Part shown: one piece after another, positions 11,345-22,918 of the stretch
Layout: every line of letters starts with the position of its first letter
Position numbering within the stretch: position 1 is the first letter of the stretch
Source: Pyrus communis
Taxonomy: Eukaryota > Streptophyta > Magnoliopsida > Rosales > Rosaceae
Direction: 5' to 3'
Assembly (NCBI RefSeq): GCF_963583255.1
Contig: NC_084813.1
Span: 16,592,299 to 16,656,298 of the forward strand
Length of the DNA: 64,000 nucleotides
Program-made: the position numbers and the translations under genes
Notes under the pieces: generated by a model
Database searches by the model: none
Seen by the model: only the letters and a program-made list of their open reading frames with translations
Told to the model about the DNA's origin: nothing

Positions 11345-13526
11345 ACCTTCTTTTGAAAAAGAAAAAGAAAATAAATATATCATATATCGATCTCCATCAT
11401 ATACATCAATACATACTACGCAACCTTATCACTTTGGTTAATATTTGCAATATAAATTAATCCTGTAATAGACATGACACTTTTGTTATATAATATTGGG
11501 AGGGGTGGTCGAAAAATATGGTATCTCTTGTATTGTCCTCTATTGTTGTCACAAGCCTCTTTTAACACACTAGCTGCTTGTATTTTTCTCCTTTTGTTCA
11601 GTAGGCAAGCAAACAATATTTACTTACTCTTGTATTTTAATTTTTGGTACAATTCGTGTCTTTATCCATGGGACACACATATTACTGGGAGCTGGGGCCT
11701 ATGACACCTCCCTCAGTGGTGCGGAACGCCTGTCTCCATCGTTACATGAATGCATGGATACATGAATACATGGCTATTACATACATGGATGCATAACAGA
11801 TTACAGATACACACCATACATGCATAAACATTCTGCATCACCATGCATGCTGCCATGCATATATAACAGCATATACAAGCATAACACGTGTATAATACAT
11901 GGTGATGTTGAATTGTGAAAGGTAGTGGGGGAACTGGGGAAGGATGTCGGGTATAAAAATATCAACGGTCACTATCATGGCTTGCAACATCCCATAAATT
12001 TAATCGTACTTCCAATAAGTTCCAGCCTCACTCTCCAACAAGTCAAAAACATATACTCGCTTAATACCCATACCTAATGGAAGTATCTTTGTCACAGTTA
12101 TATGTATCTTCTGCGGGCAAGGAGAAAACCCTACTATTCAACTCCATGTAAATGTAAGATCTTGATACACTATTACTACATACTATCACACAATTTGCAG
12201 ACTCCTGGGGCGAACTTGAACAGCCTGCGAACAATTAAGGAAGAGCTGGGAGCACATTGTGTTTTCGGCAAAAAAAATTCCAACACTCAAGTTAGTGTTC
12301 GATGGATATTGTGTTGAATGAACTTAGAAGAATAGTTATAGAGTTTGTATCTCAATTACCTCTAGGTTTGGAATGAGTGATGCTTATATAGCTTTTGAGG
12401 TTTAGGTCTGTGTGTGAGATGTTAACTAAGGTTATAGATGTATCTTGAGAATCCATGAGTGAGTATGATATTGTGATTACTCTCAAGCCGTGTTGGCTCT
12501 TATCTTTGCCTAAATCCAATTTTGGACTATGTTTAGGTCTCAAATAATGTTGAGGATCAAGTTCATATCTATGATGTATTCAGACCTATCTTTCTTAGGC
12601 TCGAGCTAGGGCTTGGAACCTTCAATCATGATTATCTATGAAAACTACGATGTATTTAGACTTAGATTATCTATGATGTATTCAGACCTATATTATTGCT
12701 TATTGGGACGAGTCATGCTTATTTGCGATGGTTAGGGCATGTCTTATATTGTAGACATATTGAGACCAGACTTGTTTTCCTAGCTAGATCTAAAGAGGAC
12801 TTCTAGTGATGGTGATTGCGTCTTTTCTGAGCTCTGACCATGTTAATTAGTGTACCAATAAACCCTAAGTGCTTGGATTCTCATTCATTTTCTAAATCTA
12901 ACTTACACATAGTTTATGCATCATATAGCTCTTGACTCGCACTAACCGGTGTAACATTATTTAACTTAATCCTTTCTTGGTTCCAGGGATGTCGAAGTAG
13001 TTACTCTTTCATAAAATCCATTCCCGATAGCAAATAGCTATTACAATATTTTGAAGGTGTGCCGATTAAATTCTGCTACAAAGGAGTTGAATGGGGGTAG
13101 TTGACCTACTCACCAAATATATAATACACATAGTGGTGCATAAATATAAATTTTAGGGCTTGAGATATATTGTATACGTCATTCAAGTGATATAAATAGA
13201 GAAAGGTAGTGTTGCATGACCAATCTAGCTAGTAGAAGATGAAACTAGCTAACTATATAAGAAGCTAAAAGTTAGAATTAGCAATTTTGTCTTGGTAAAT
13301 AGCTAGAAGTTACTTATTATTTAAGTCCAGGGGACCATCATACCATCGATATAGCTAGACTTAAATAAACATGTATACAAATGTGGTCCATACATATTAC
13401 ATATGGTGAAGGGAGAGGGTGATGTAAATTGAGTAGGGCCTGGCGTTCACCTCAAGGTCTAAAGGTTCACACAACTAACAAAAGTTAATTCCCCGACCAA
13501 ACGGGATTTGTCTTATAAACTAAGAT
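11345..13526. other. intergenic stretch, no gene recognised
   Basis: About 2.2 kb with no supported exon, RNA gene or terminal repeat. Around 12350-12700 short phrases recur imperfectly (ATCTATGATGTATTCAGACCTA-like at about 12570 and 12675), suggesting decayed repeat DNA. Short open frames here have no domain. Confidence 0.45.
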
Positions 13527-13634
13527 AGTATTATCCACACATCCATTTTTTACTTTTTACAGTTTTTTTATGAATTGAAAAATATCAATGACAAAAATTA
13601 ATGTATCAAAGGTAAAAATGAGTGTGAATAACAC
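13527..13634. mobile_element. ATCCACAC-family MITE (diverged)
   Basis: The left end AGTATTATCCACACATCC with TTTTTAC and the right end GGTAAAAATGAGTGTGAATAACACT are inverted copies. The same family occurs at 774-906 and 4768-4915. Confidence 0.55.
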
Positions 13635-13661
13635 TTTCCCATAAACTACCGTGATTTTTTG

Positions 13662-13725
<64 letters not shown>
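13662..13725. repeat. compound (AC)n(AT)n microsatellite
   Basis: About 13 AC units pass directly into about 19 AT units. Confidence 0.95.
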
Positions 13726-13729
<4 letters not shown>

Positions 13730-14364
13730 TCACATGATAGATTTTGTTTGATTAAATGTTATAATTAGCCATCGACGGGATTTGAACCCATACCGTCATG
13801 CAAGGATTTAAATTTCTATATATTTAATGATATCAAAGGAGGAAAATTTGATCGTACGTAGAATATTGAGTGCAAAATGTTTTAACTTGAATTAAGTTAT
13901 ATAATAGGTCAAATATAATAAATTAGTATTTGACTTGTAGTTATAAGAATTGAATTTAAGACTTCTCACTTACTGTGAAGAAAAATATCACTAACTCGTA
14001 GTATCCAATAACAAATTGTCACATCCCGGCTCAGGGTGGATCACTTTCCGGGCCCGCTCCACCACCGTAGCACGATATTGTCCGCTTTGGGCTTACCATT
14101 CCCTCACAGTTTTGTTTTTGGGAACTCACGAGCAACTTCCCAGTGGATCACCCATCATGGGATTGCTCTAACCCCCTTCTCGCTTAACTTCGGAGTTCCT
14201 ACGGAACCCAAAGCCAGTGAGCTCCCAAAAGGCCTTGTACTAGGTAGGAATAGGAATATACATATATGGCTTACAGGATCCACTCCCCTGGGCGATTTGG
14301 AATGTTATAATCCACCCCCCTTAGGGACCCGACGCCCTCGTTAGCACACATCCGGCCAGGGATT

Positions 14365-14377
14365 GGCTCTGATGCCA
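14365..14377 (-). other. Cassandra primer-binding site (copy 1)
   Basis: The minus strand reads TGGCATCAGAGCC, one base from the initiator-Met tRNA complement TGGTATCAGAGCC. It lies three bases from the LTR at 14381. Confidence 0.8.
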
Positions 14378-14890
14378 AATTGTCACATCCCAGCCCGGGC
14401 CCCTACCATATCCCGGGCTCGACTCCACCACCGCAGCATGATATTGTCCGCATTGGGCCCCAACCACGGCCTCACGGTTTTGTTTTTGGGAACTCATGAG
14501 CAACTTCCCAGTAGGTCACCCATCATGGGATTGCTCTAGCCCCCTTTTCGCTTAACTTCGGAGTTCATACGGAACCCGAAGCCAGTGAGCTCTCAAAAGG
14601 CCTCGTACTAGGTAGGGATGGGAATATACATATAAAGTTTACAGGATCCACTCCCCTGTGCGATGTGGGATGTTACAATATCATAGAAGTGCTCTTGCGT
14701 GCTACTCGTTTAACTACGGAGTTCCAATGAACTCCGAAGCCAGTGAGCTCCCAAAAGGCCTCGTACTAGGTAGGGATGGGAATATACATTTAAGACTTAC
14801 AAGATCCACTCCCCTGAGCGATGTGGGATGTTACAATCCACCCCCCATAGGGGCTCGACGTCCTCGTTGGCACACATCCAGTCAGGGATT

Positions 14891-14903
14891 GGCTTTGATA
14901 CCA
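14891..14903 (-). other. Cassandra primer-binding site (copy 2)
   Basis: The minus strand reads TGGTATCAAAGCC, a one-base variant of the Met-tRNA primer site. It lies three bases from the LTR at 14907. Confidence 0.8.
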
Positions 14904-15205
14904 AATTGTCACATCCCGACCCGAGCCCCTACCATATCCCGGGCTCGACTCCACCGTAGCAATATATTGTCCACTTTGGGCCCCGACCATGCCCTCACGG
15001 TTTTGTTTTTGGGAACTCATGAGCAACTTCCCAGTGGGTCACCCGTTATGGGATTGCTCTAGCCCCCTTCTCGCTTAACTTCAGAGTTCCTGCGGAACCC
15101 GAAGCCAATGAGCTCCCAAAAGGCCTCGTACTAGGTAGGGATGAGAATATACATATAAGGCTTACAAGATCCACTCCCTTGAACAATGTGGGATGTTACA
15201 CAAAT

Positions 15206-15662
15206 ACTCTTAGCTACTTGAATTGTGAACTCCAAATTTCTACTTAAGATAATTCCAAGGGTGTTAGACAAGATAATTGTTTATGTTGTCCCCTTGGCAA
15301 ACCAACAATAAAAACAGCAAATAAATGAACAAACAAACTAGCTTAACTTTATTAGTGACCAGCTTAAGTATAGTCGCGTATGTTCACGCGATGCCTTTCA
15401 ACGTCTGTTGTGTTGATTTTAGCTTTTGCCTTCGTCGGTAGCAGAATCCTTGTTGCTTATGGCTACAAGAAAAATCGAATATGGTGTTGGTGGTGTTGAC
15501 AACTTTTTGAAGAGCAACGATTAATATTTTCCTTATTCTTTTGTACTCTTATCATATACCGTCCAAAGATTAAAATGAAAAGGATTTGTATTACCATTGT
15601 TAATTAAAATGGATTCCTTTTAATTTAATTTTCTTTTCTATTTTTTCATACGAGCGGGTGGG
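15206..15662. other. intergenic sequence, no gene seen
   Basis: No exon, RNA gene or structured repeat was recognised between the Cassandra array and the hAT-like element. Confidence 0.45.
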
Positions 15663-15670
15663 GATATGAA

Positions 15671-16770
15671 TAAACTTGACATTTGTGTCGTGTTTCTCGT
15701 ATTCGTATCGTTTTCATGTTATACCCAATAGCTTAACAGGTCGTGTCGTGTAATCCTTATCAAAGTAAACGGGTAATATGACCCGACCCGAAATCAACCC
15801 ATTAATATTATCATGTAATATGACCCGACCCATTACCCGTTAAGAAAAATATATTTTAAATCAATAAAAATGAAAATGAAAAACATAATTTGACCCAAAA
15901 AATGTAAAAACATAATACTAAATTAGTATATACATACTAAATTTCGGAGTTGACCCCTTCATGAAAGTTGTAATGTTTTTCATTACGAGTGATTACATTT
16001 TTCACACTTCTACAATAATTTTTATTAATTTTGCACTCAAATAAAAACACTGTTCATGAGATTTGGAGGGTTTTAAAAATCTAAATGACCATGTAACCAC
16101 CGTCTCAACGTTAAGGATGCAATTATAAACGTTTATTATGCTTTCACATCTTTCAGACTTATACATTAATGATTATGAATTTTGTTTATTTTGAACTCCC
16201 TTAAAAATACTATTCATGAGAGTTTGTATGTTTTAAAATTTCAAAAGATCATGTACCCATCCTCAAAACGTAGAGGATGCGATTACGAGCGTTTGTATAT
16301 TTTTTTCATATTTTTCGCACATGTAAATTAATTATTATAATTTTTTAATGTGTTTGGTAGTTTTAAATTACTTGATATTTTTATTTTAATGTGTTTTATG
16401 ATTTTTAATCTCAATCTTTGCCTATAATACACTATAAAAATAAATACATAAATAAAACTAAAAATTTAAAATTTATATAGAATAATAATTAATAAACAAT
16501 AAATACATATTCATTATATCTATTGTATTTTATAGTATGTTTTTTTTAGTATAAAAAATTAAAATCCTCAAAATAATTTTTTTCTTATCGTGTCGAAACA
16601 AGTTACCCACGTGTCATTCTCGTGTAAACTTGTTAAGGACCCGTTATTAACGAGTTATTATCGTGTGACCCGATAATGACCCAATTAATTATCGTGTTGA
16701 CCCAAAACTTGTTATTTTCATGTTGTTTACGTGTCGTGTTAACGGATCGTGTAAGAATTTGCCAGATCTA
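15671..16770. mobile_element. 1.1-kb non-autonomous hAT-like element, copy A
   Basis: The element is flanked by perfect 8-bp repeats GATATGAA (15663-15670 and 16771-16778). Its right end inverted reads TAGATCTGGCAAATTC; its left end TAAACTTGACATTTGTG is a degraded version of the same terminus. Subterminal regions are rich in CGTGTCGTG and ACCCGACCCG motifs in opposite orientations. It has no transposase frame. A second copy of essentially the whole sequence lies at 30340-31700, also with an 8-bp duplication. TAG-starting ends and 8-bp duplications suit the hAT superfamily. Confidence 0.85.
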
Positions 16771-16778
16771 GATATGAA

Positions 16779-17374
16779 AGTGAAAATAATGAATGTTTTT
16801 AATTAATTGAGCTACTACTTTTAAAATTCTCATTGAAGTCTTACCACACACATGCATACTCAATCAATTACATAACATATAACATTATATGCCACCTTGG
16901 TATCTAGGATTGGGCTGGATTGAATAATATTTACTTTTAAATTCTGTTTAAGTTTTAGGTAGAAGATGAATTAGCCTTGAACGATATATTTCCTAATCTT
17001 TTAGAACCAATCCTTGCATGTGGTCTAATATCTTAATTGTTGGGTTTTTGCCCATGCGTGTTAGGTTCAAATCTCCCCCTCCCTTGAATTAATGTAATAG
17101 TTTTGAATCCTTGCCCCTCCTATAATAGTAATAATTAAAAAAACAAAATATATACTAATCCATTTAATTCCTTCTACTTAAAAAAGTAAATTATTCATGT
17201 AACATATCTTAATGCAACGCTAATCATCACTCGATTAGGTGCGCTCCATAATATTTCTCATAATTGAATTGACAATTTGCTAGTTTATAAATAATCATCC
17301 TTGCAAAATTTCACTGAAATTGAAAAATGTTTAGTTATTTAACTGTAATCGTATATAGTGTTATTGATAAACCA
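16779..17374. other. intergenic sequence with a SINE-like fragment
   Basis: No gene is seen. Around 17035-17105, GGTTCAAATCTCCCCCTCCC resembles the B-box region and downstream body of a tRNA-derived SINE, similar to the stretch at 52640-52740. Confidence 0.4.
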
Positions 17375-17379
17375 TGAAA

Positions 17380-17665
17380 TGTGACATCCCACATCGTCCA
17401 GGGGAGTGATCCTTAAATGTATATTCTTATCCCTACCTAGCACGAGGCCTTTTGGGAGCTCACTAGCTTCGGGTTCCGTAGGAACTCCGAAGCTAAGCAA
17501 GAAGGGGGTTAGAGCAATTCCATGATGGGTGACCCACTGGGAGGTTGCTCGTGAGTTCCCAAAAAAACAAAACTGTGAGGGAATGGTAAGTCCAAAGCGG
17601 ACAATATTGTGCTACGGTGGTGGAGCGGGCCCGGGAAGTGGTCCGCCCCGGGCGGGGATGTGACA
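17380..17665 (+). mobile_element. solo Cassandra LTR
   Basis: A 286-bp LTR running TGTGACATCCC to GGGATGTGACA, flanked by perfect TGAAA duplications (17375-17379 and 17666-17670). It holds a 5S-like segment (GAACTCCGAAGCTAAGC, GATGGGTGACCCACTGGGA). No internal region remains, so the element was reduced by LTR-LTR recombination. Confidence 0.9.
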
Positions 17666-17957
17666 TGAAATGTTCACAATAATGACTAAAGTCTAAAGGG
17701 CTAAATGATTTATAATTTGATTGAATTTTTTCAAGCATGATCAATGAGAACCTAAAATTGAAGGATTTGAATCATGAAATTACCTTGTGGAGCGGACCCA
17801 AATGAATAAATAGTGTCTATTAAAATATTAATTGGTTAGCTAGCATTTGAGAGCTTTTATATAGTAACAATTGTTGGAAAGAATTCACGTATGTTATAAT
17901 GTTAATACATAATGACAAAGTATTTTATTGTTGTTAAGAAACATAATTATAAAACCA

Positions 17958-18125
17958 CGAGCTGGTGACCTAATAGTAAAGGGCGGATTGCAATGCTTCC
18001 TTCAAACTAAAAACTGGAGGTCTTGGGTTCGAAACCCGCTGTTGGTGTGGAAGCCAGACTTGTGGCCAAGGGGAGGCTGAAATGCCTCTGTAAGTCTTCC
18101 TAACCCCCGGAAGGGATAGATTACC
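17958..18125 (+). mobile_element. tRNA-derived SINE
   Basis: GAGCTGGTGACCTAATAGT resembles an A-box region. GGGTTCGAAACCC at 18025-18037 contains a perfect B box (GGTTCGANNCC). The downstream body (TGGTGTGGAAGCCAGACTTG, CCCCCGGAAGGG) does not fold as a tRNA acceptor, so this is a SINE and not a tRNA gene. The exact 3' end is uncertain. Confidence 0.6.
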
Positions 18126-18728
18126 ATAGCTTGCCATGTGTCATTAATATAAAATAATCACTTTAATCAACACTTAAGTAATAATCCAATCATCAATTTT
18201 CAGGTCATTTAATTTACAAAATTTAGTCTTCTTACCCAAATATTATATTTACAAAAATCATTCAATTTGGAGATCTTTTAGCAATTCATATACAACAAAC
18301 AAATAAACGGGCCATCATAAAGATGCTATTTATTACCAAAACCGTTAATTAGTTTAACACGCATGGATGACTACACAATTTTCAAATTTAATGAATTTTT
18401 GCATATATAATCTTTAGATAATGATAGAGAATGAACAAAATTAATTATGATGTTCCTGCAGTGAAAATATATTAATCATAAGTGAAAAGACAGATAAATT
18501 TTCATGAGAAAATACAAATATCATGGGGAATGCATGCGTTATTCATATTCACTTACACGTGCCTCTTATGCAAAGGGATTCCTATTTTTTTTTTTTTTTT
18601 TTTAAAAGGATTAGGTGTGAGGCCCACTCCACATCGAACTTCAGCGATTCGAACCGTTTATTTTGTAAGTCTCGTTTCATAGATCATTCTTACAAAAATT
18701 CAATTCAATCTGAAACATTTTGCCTATT
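18126..18728. other. intergenic sequence with MITE fragment
   Basis: At about 18150-18240, reverse-complemented text such as TTAAGTGTTGATTAA and GATGATTGGATT matches the interior and arm of the hAT-type MITE at 11166-11336, so a fragment of that family lies here. A T run follows at about 18585-18603. No gene is supported. Confidence 0.45.
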
Positions 18729-18834
18729 GTTATTGACACTCCAAAATCTCATTCTACACTCCAAACTTTCTATATTTTGAAAGAAAAATACACTTGTGAG
18801 GAGTGTAGAATGAGATTTTTGGAGTGTCAATAAC
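18729..18834. mobile_element. fold-back MITE with GTTATTGACACTCC ends
   Basis: The left arm GTTATTGACACTCCAAAATC continues to CTACACTCC. It is repeated inverted at the right as GGAGTGTAGAATGAG to GGAGTGTCAATAAC, with about 34-bp arms and one mismatch or indel. The unit is almost entirely a hairpin. A diverged relative lies at 63694-63775. Confidence 0.8.
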
Positions 18835-19410
18835 ACTTTCTTAATTATCAAGATAAAATTTCATTGTTTCTTATATAACAAAATATTCGTTAATTTCTTT
18901 AAACTCAATTAAATGTCTTAAACATTTTCAATTTGACTAATACTTTGCAAGGATAATCTATGAGGTGTAACTTGAAAAATAAATGGTTTGGAAGATTAAA
19001 GTTTGATGTGGTGTGGACTCCACAACTAATCTTCACTTTTATAAAAAAATAGAGATATTTTCCCTTAAACGTTTCATTCACTTACAATATTATAGTAATT
19101 TACCACTACACACAAATTATGCTAAAGTTTATCTGCTTAAAAAAGGAATCAACTATCGAACGTCACATTATTATAATTCATAAATATGCTCTGAAAATAT
19201 ATTTTTTTAGCATTTTCTATTTATATATAATAAAAAGAATATAAAAATAATAGAAATATGGTAAGTGCGTGGGGGATAGGGATGGGGATGACATAGAGAT
19301 GGGTAGTTGTGTTCGGTCGCTTTAGCATTTTGGTAGGGGTCTCTCAGGTCGCTGTCAGTCATAATAAGGGGGAAGCAAAGCACAGTGCTCCTAATGCTCA
19401 AGAGAGAGAT

Positions 19411-19477
19411 ATTTACAGGAGAGAGGAGAGAGGAGAGAGGAGAGAGAGAGAGAGGAGAGAGAAGGGAGAGAGAGAAG
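19411..19477 (+). repeat. GA-rich tract in probable 5'UTR/promoter
   Basis: An irregular GAGAGAGGAGAGA tract lies about 340-400 bp upstream of the start codon at 19813. It is followed by CT-rich sequence (19685-19760). GA/CT-rich leaders are common at plant transcription starts, so this probably marks the promoter or leader of the downstream gene. The exact transcription start is not visible. Confidence 0.55.
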
Positions 19478-19812
19478 AAAGCAAAGAAATACCACCACCT
19501 CTTCAGCCCATGAGTAGAACAGTACTGCTCTTCAGTTTTTCAGTCTTCAGTCTGTGCTGCTGTCTTCCCTTTTCCTTCAGTCATTCCCTCTCTCGAGCGG
19601 GAAAAATAAAAAAATAATAATAATGCTATACACGCACAAACCCAAAGAAAAAAGAAAGCAGGAGAGTAAACAATATGTGCATCTCTCTGTCTCTCTCTCT
19701 CTTCCTTTCTCTCTCTATCTCTATCCTCTAAAGCTTTTTATTCTCTCTAGCTTGTAGCTCCAACCCTCATCCTCATTTCCTCCTCTTCTTATTCTCCAGA
19801 GATTAAACGACC

Positions 19813-22800
19813 ATGGCTGCTGCGTTTGATGGCTTCTCCATCCGGTAAGCTTGCTAGCTACCTCAAATTTAGCAACTTTGCTTTGCTTTGTTTTTTGCCG
19901 CTCTTAAAAATTTGTTCTTGTGTTTTTGTAGAGAATATGCAGCGAAGATGCGATCCGTGGACGTTCTGAAATGTTATCCCTTCACGGTTGCGGACATCCA
20001 CGACGACGAAGATACGAAGAAGAAGAAGGAAGCAGAAGCGGCGGCGTTGCTTCCTCCGATGACTGTGACCAAGTTCAAGTGGTGGTCCCACGAGCTCCAG
20101 CGCTTGAAAAGATCCAACACAAACCAAGAGGTACTAACCCTTGTGAACAAAGAAAGCTCAGATATTCCGAGAAACGACATCGAGTTCACTGCCGTCGAAC
20201 GAAGACTTGACAAGGTTGTTGCTGCTGATGGTGATGGTGATGCTGAGAGTGAGGAGACCCAAAAATCGTCTGACGACGACTTGTTGTCGTCTTCGGTTTG
20301 TCCGGTTTGTAAAGATTTTGCCGGGGCTACCGTGAACGGTGTGAACGCCCATATCGATGGCTGTCTTGTATCGAGGGAGGAGCGGAGGAGGCAGATGAGG
20401 AAGGCGAAATCGAAAGCTCCCAAGAAGAGATCGATTGCTGAGATATTCGCCGTGGCGCCGCAGATCCAAACGCATGAAGAAGGAGGTCTTTGTGGAATAG
20501 ATAGAGTTAATGGAGATGATAATTGTAAGGTGTTGGGTGAGAGTGGCAGTGTTTTAAAGGCAACAAAGAAGGTAAAGAAAAGGAAGAAGGAGAAAAGGGT
20601 TTTGTTATTGGAGGAGAACAACAACGACAACAAGAAGTTCAAGAAGAAGAAGATTAAGAAGATGAAGAATGAGGGGTTAATAGCAAACAAGGTATGCGAT
20701 CAACTTTTCATACCATAAAATATTGACTAAGCAGTTGGGTTATATGTGTTTTTAATAATTATACCATAAGATTGTTGTTAAATTTGATTACTGTAGTGAT
20801 AGTTTGATTACTTTGTGCATAAAATTATACTGCTAAAAAAGCTGGGAGAAAACACTGTAATTAGTTTGAGGGGAATGAGTGCGTTTGTTGTGATTGTACC
20901 TTGTGTTTTATGGGTTCTTGTTTATTGGGTTATGGAGGGAGAGCGTGGTGATCCAACTGTACAGTACGGATTCAGCAGCAAAATCGATTTTATAGGGTGG
21001 AAGATTCTTCTTTACCTTGGTTTAGCAAGTGTATAATCCTAGCTAGGCTAATGATGCTGTTTTTTTCCCCCCACTGTTTTGAGTACTAGTCTCTTGGGCA
21101 AGATAATATGCTCCAATTTTGATCAGATAGCAATGAAATTTATATAGATTGATAGGATATTGAATTTAGATTGAGAATACGTATGGCGAACGGGTTTCTG
21201 ATCATCGGGAAATCATGTGATAGAAATGGTTAACACATAATCATATATATCAGGTAAAGTATGGGCATGTAGTAGTACTGTTGTTTAATTTGTGTGATTT
21301 CTTGGTGCTGCAAGAAATTAAGAGCGCATTATTGGTGTTTGGACTTGATTTAATTTGGAGCTTCTGGTTGGCTTTGGGGATTATTTAGATATCGTAGACC
21401 TTGGAATATCTAGAATACTGGATCTTGTCTGCTCTTTGGTCTGATATGGCTTGGAAGAATATGAACACCCAAGACTTGCTAGCTATATATCAGTACTGGG
21501 AAGTCGAGAGATTTCAATATATGTATCACTTTTATGTAGTGTGTGAAAGGTTACAGCAGTTATGGAGGACTGGTTTGGAATGTTACTCCAGCTATTCAGT
21601 AGGGGTTTGGTCAAGTAAATTTATGCCAGATCCATGTGCTGGTTTATGAGTGGATCGCATGCCTTGAGGAGATAATGGATCAGACATTGAATCAGTGATC
21701 AAATGGGCAGTGGTATAATTGATTCGATTTATCTGAATGTCGTAGATTGGTGGAATTATGAATGCTAGATTTATCTGCCTTCAGGATGGCATTTTATGTC
21801 TAGTGGTTAGTGGTATATTTTAGAATCGTTTGGAAGGATCACTCACAGTAAGTGAAGGGAGGGCTTGCAGATAATGCATGCTGGTGATTTTGCATTCTTC
21901 TGTCATCATATGATCACAAGATTGTGACTCGAAAGGTGAAACATCTTTTTAGCATGGATGATATTATTCTGCACATGTTAGCTTTTTGGCTGGATATTGT
22001 GTCTTGAAATCTAGGAATTAGTTAAGAAAGCGAGATTGAATGGGAGTTTGTCCTTGTATCTCAATTTAATTTCTTGGTCTGAACAATCTTTGTGGCATGG
22101 CTAATAGTTGGAAACTTCGAAAGGATGATAGTGATACTAAAGAATGATATTTCGGTACTACGGAAGATTAGTCTAATTGTTCAAAGATAAAGATGATGGA
22201 TTTCTCTCTGCAGAATTAGTAACTATATAAAAATTCTAAAATTGAAGCAATCACTTTGATCTTGTGATCTGGAACAATCTCACATAAAGTTTGACCTAGC
22301 TGTGTGTGATGTCATTGGTTCCTACCATCATTATCTTACTCTAAATTCTTTAGTTAATGAGACTCTTTCAAGAGAAGCATGGAGAATAAGAATCTGAACT
22401 GTTCTTTCTTGAATCAGCTATGTCCATTGATGGTTTAATGTTAATGTTTCGATTGAGTGACATTGTTTGGACAAGAGCAGTCTCTGGGAAACTATATAAT
22501 TGCGATATGATCTGATAAGCTATATTAGTGTCTTAAATCAGCTTTGGACAAGATAGAGAGGTATATATATGATCTGACAAGTTACAAGCCTTTGTAACGG
22601 AGTAGGAAAAATTTCATCTTATTTGCGATGCAGCTAAATCTCAAGACTGCTTTATCTGGATATATGGTAGAATGACTTCAAGTTGTGATTGGTTGACGGA
22701 TCTATTTGATGGAAAATATCAATCTGCAGTTGAATATTAAAGTTTGTCTTTCGGTCGAGAAAATTAAAGTATTAACTGTTGCTAGAACAAACTTCAGCTG

Positions 22801-22875
22801 GGGTGGTGTTTTATTAATCTTCTTGTCATTTTGCTCTTTGTTCATTGGAATTTATGGAAAAAGGATTTGAAAAGT

Positions 22876-22918
<43 letters not shown>

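Larger units (their letters stand above)
14017..15200 (-). mobile_element. compound Cassandra TRIM: four LTRs and two internal regions
   Basis: On the plus strand the order is LTR (14017-14309), internal (14310-14380), LTR (14381-14677), truncated LTR (14678-14835), internal (14836-14906), LTR (14907-15200). Complete LTRs run from TGTCACATCCC to GATGTTACA, the reverse complement of the Cassandra LTR. Each LTR carries a 5S-rRNA-like segment in minus sense. Both internal regions, about 71 bp, hold a Met-tRNA primer site beside the LTR and a purine tract (reverse of CCACCCCCC). The whole block is flanked by one pair of 5-bp repeats CAAAT (14012-14016 and 15201-15205). Cassandra encodes no protein and depends on other elements' enzymes; open frames inside are artefacts. 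Confidence 0.9.

Noticed and set aside
13764..13800. tRNA-like GGGTTCAAATCCC on the minus strand
   Set aside because: Only the T-arm/B-box part is present, with AT-rich sequence on both sides. It is most likely a SINE scrap.
14036..15062. Open frames of about 60-134 codons on both strands (for example 14658-15062)
   Set aside because: They lie entirely inside Cassandra LTRs, recur in each copy and translate 5S-like and primer-site sequence. Cassandra is noncoding.
18025..18037. Possible tRNA gene (perfect B box)
   Set aside because: No acceptor stem, anticodon arm or proper A-box spacing could be formed. The sequence continues as a SINE body.
19974..20690. 238-codon minus-strand frame
   Set aside because: It is antisense to the well-supported second exon of the UBZ gene and reflects its codon bias. 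The Phe/Ser-rich translation has no domain.
20815..21649. Two plus-strand frames (73 and 82 codons) as small genes
   Set aside because: Both lie in the long intron of the UBZ gene, with no domain, no splice context and AT-rich codons.
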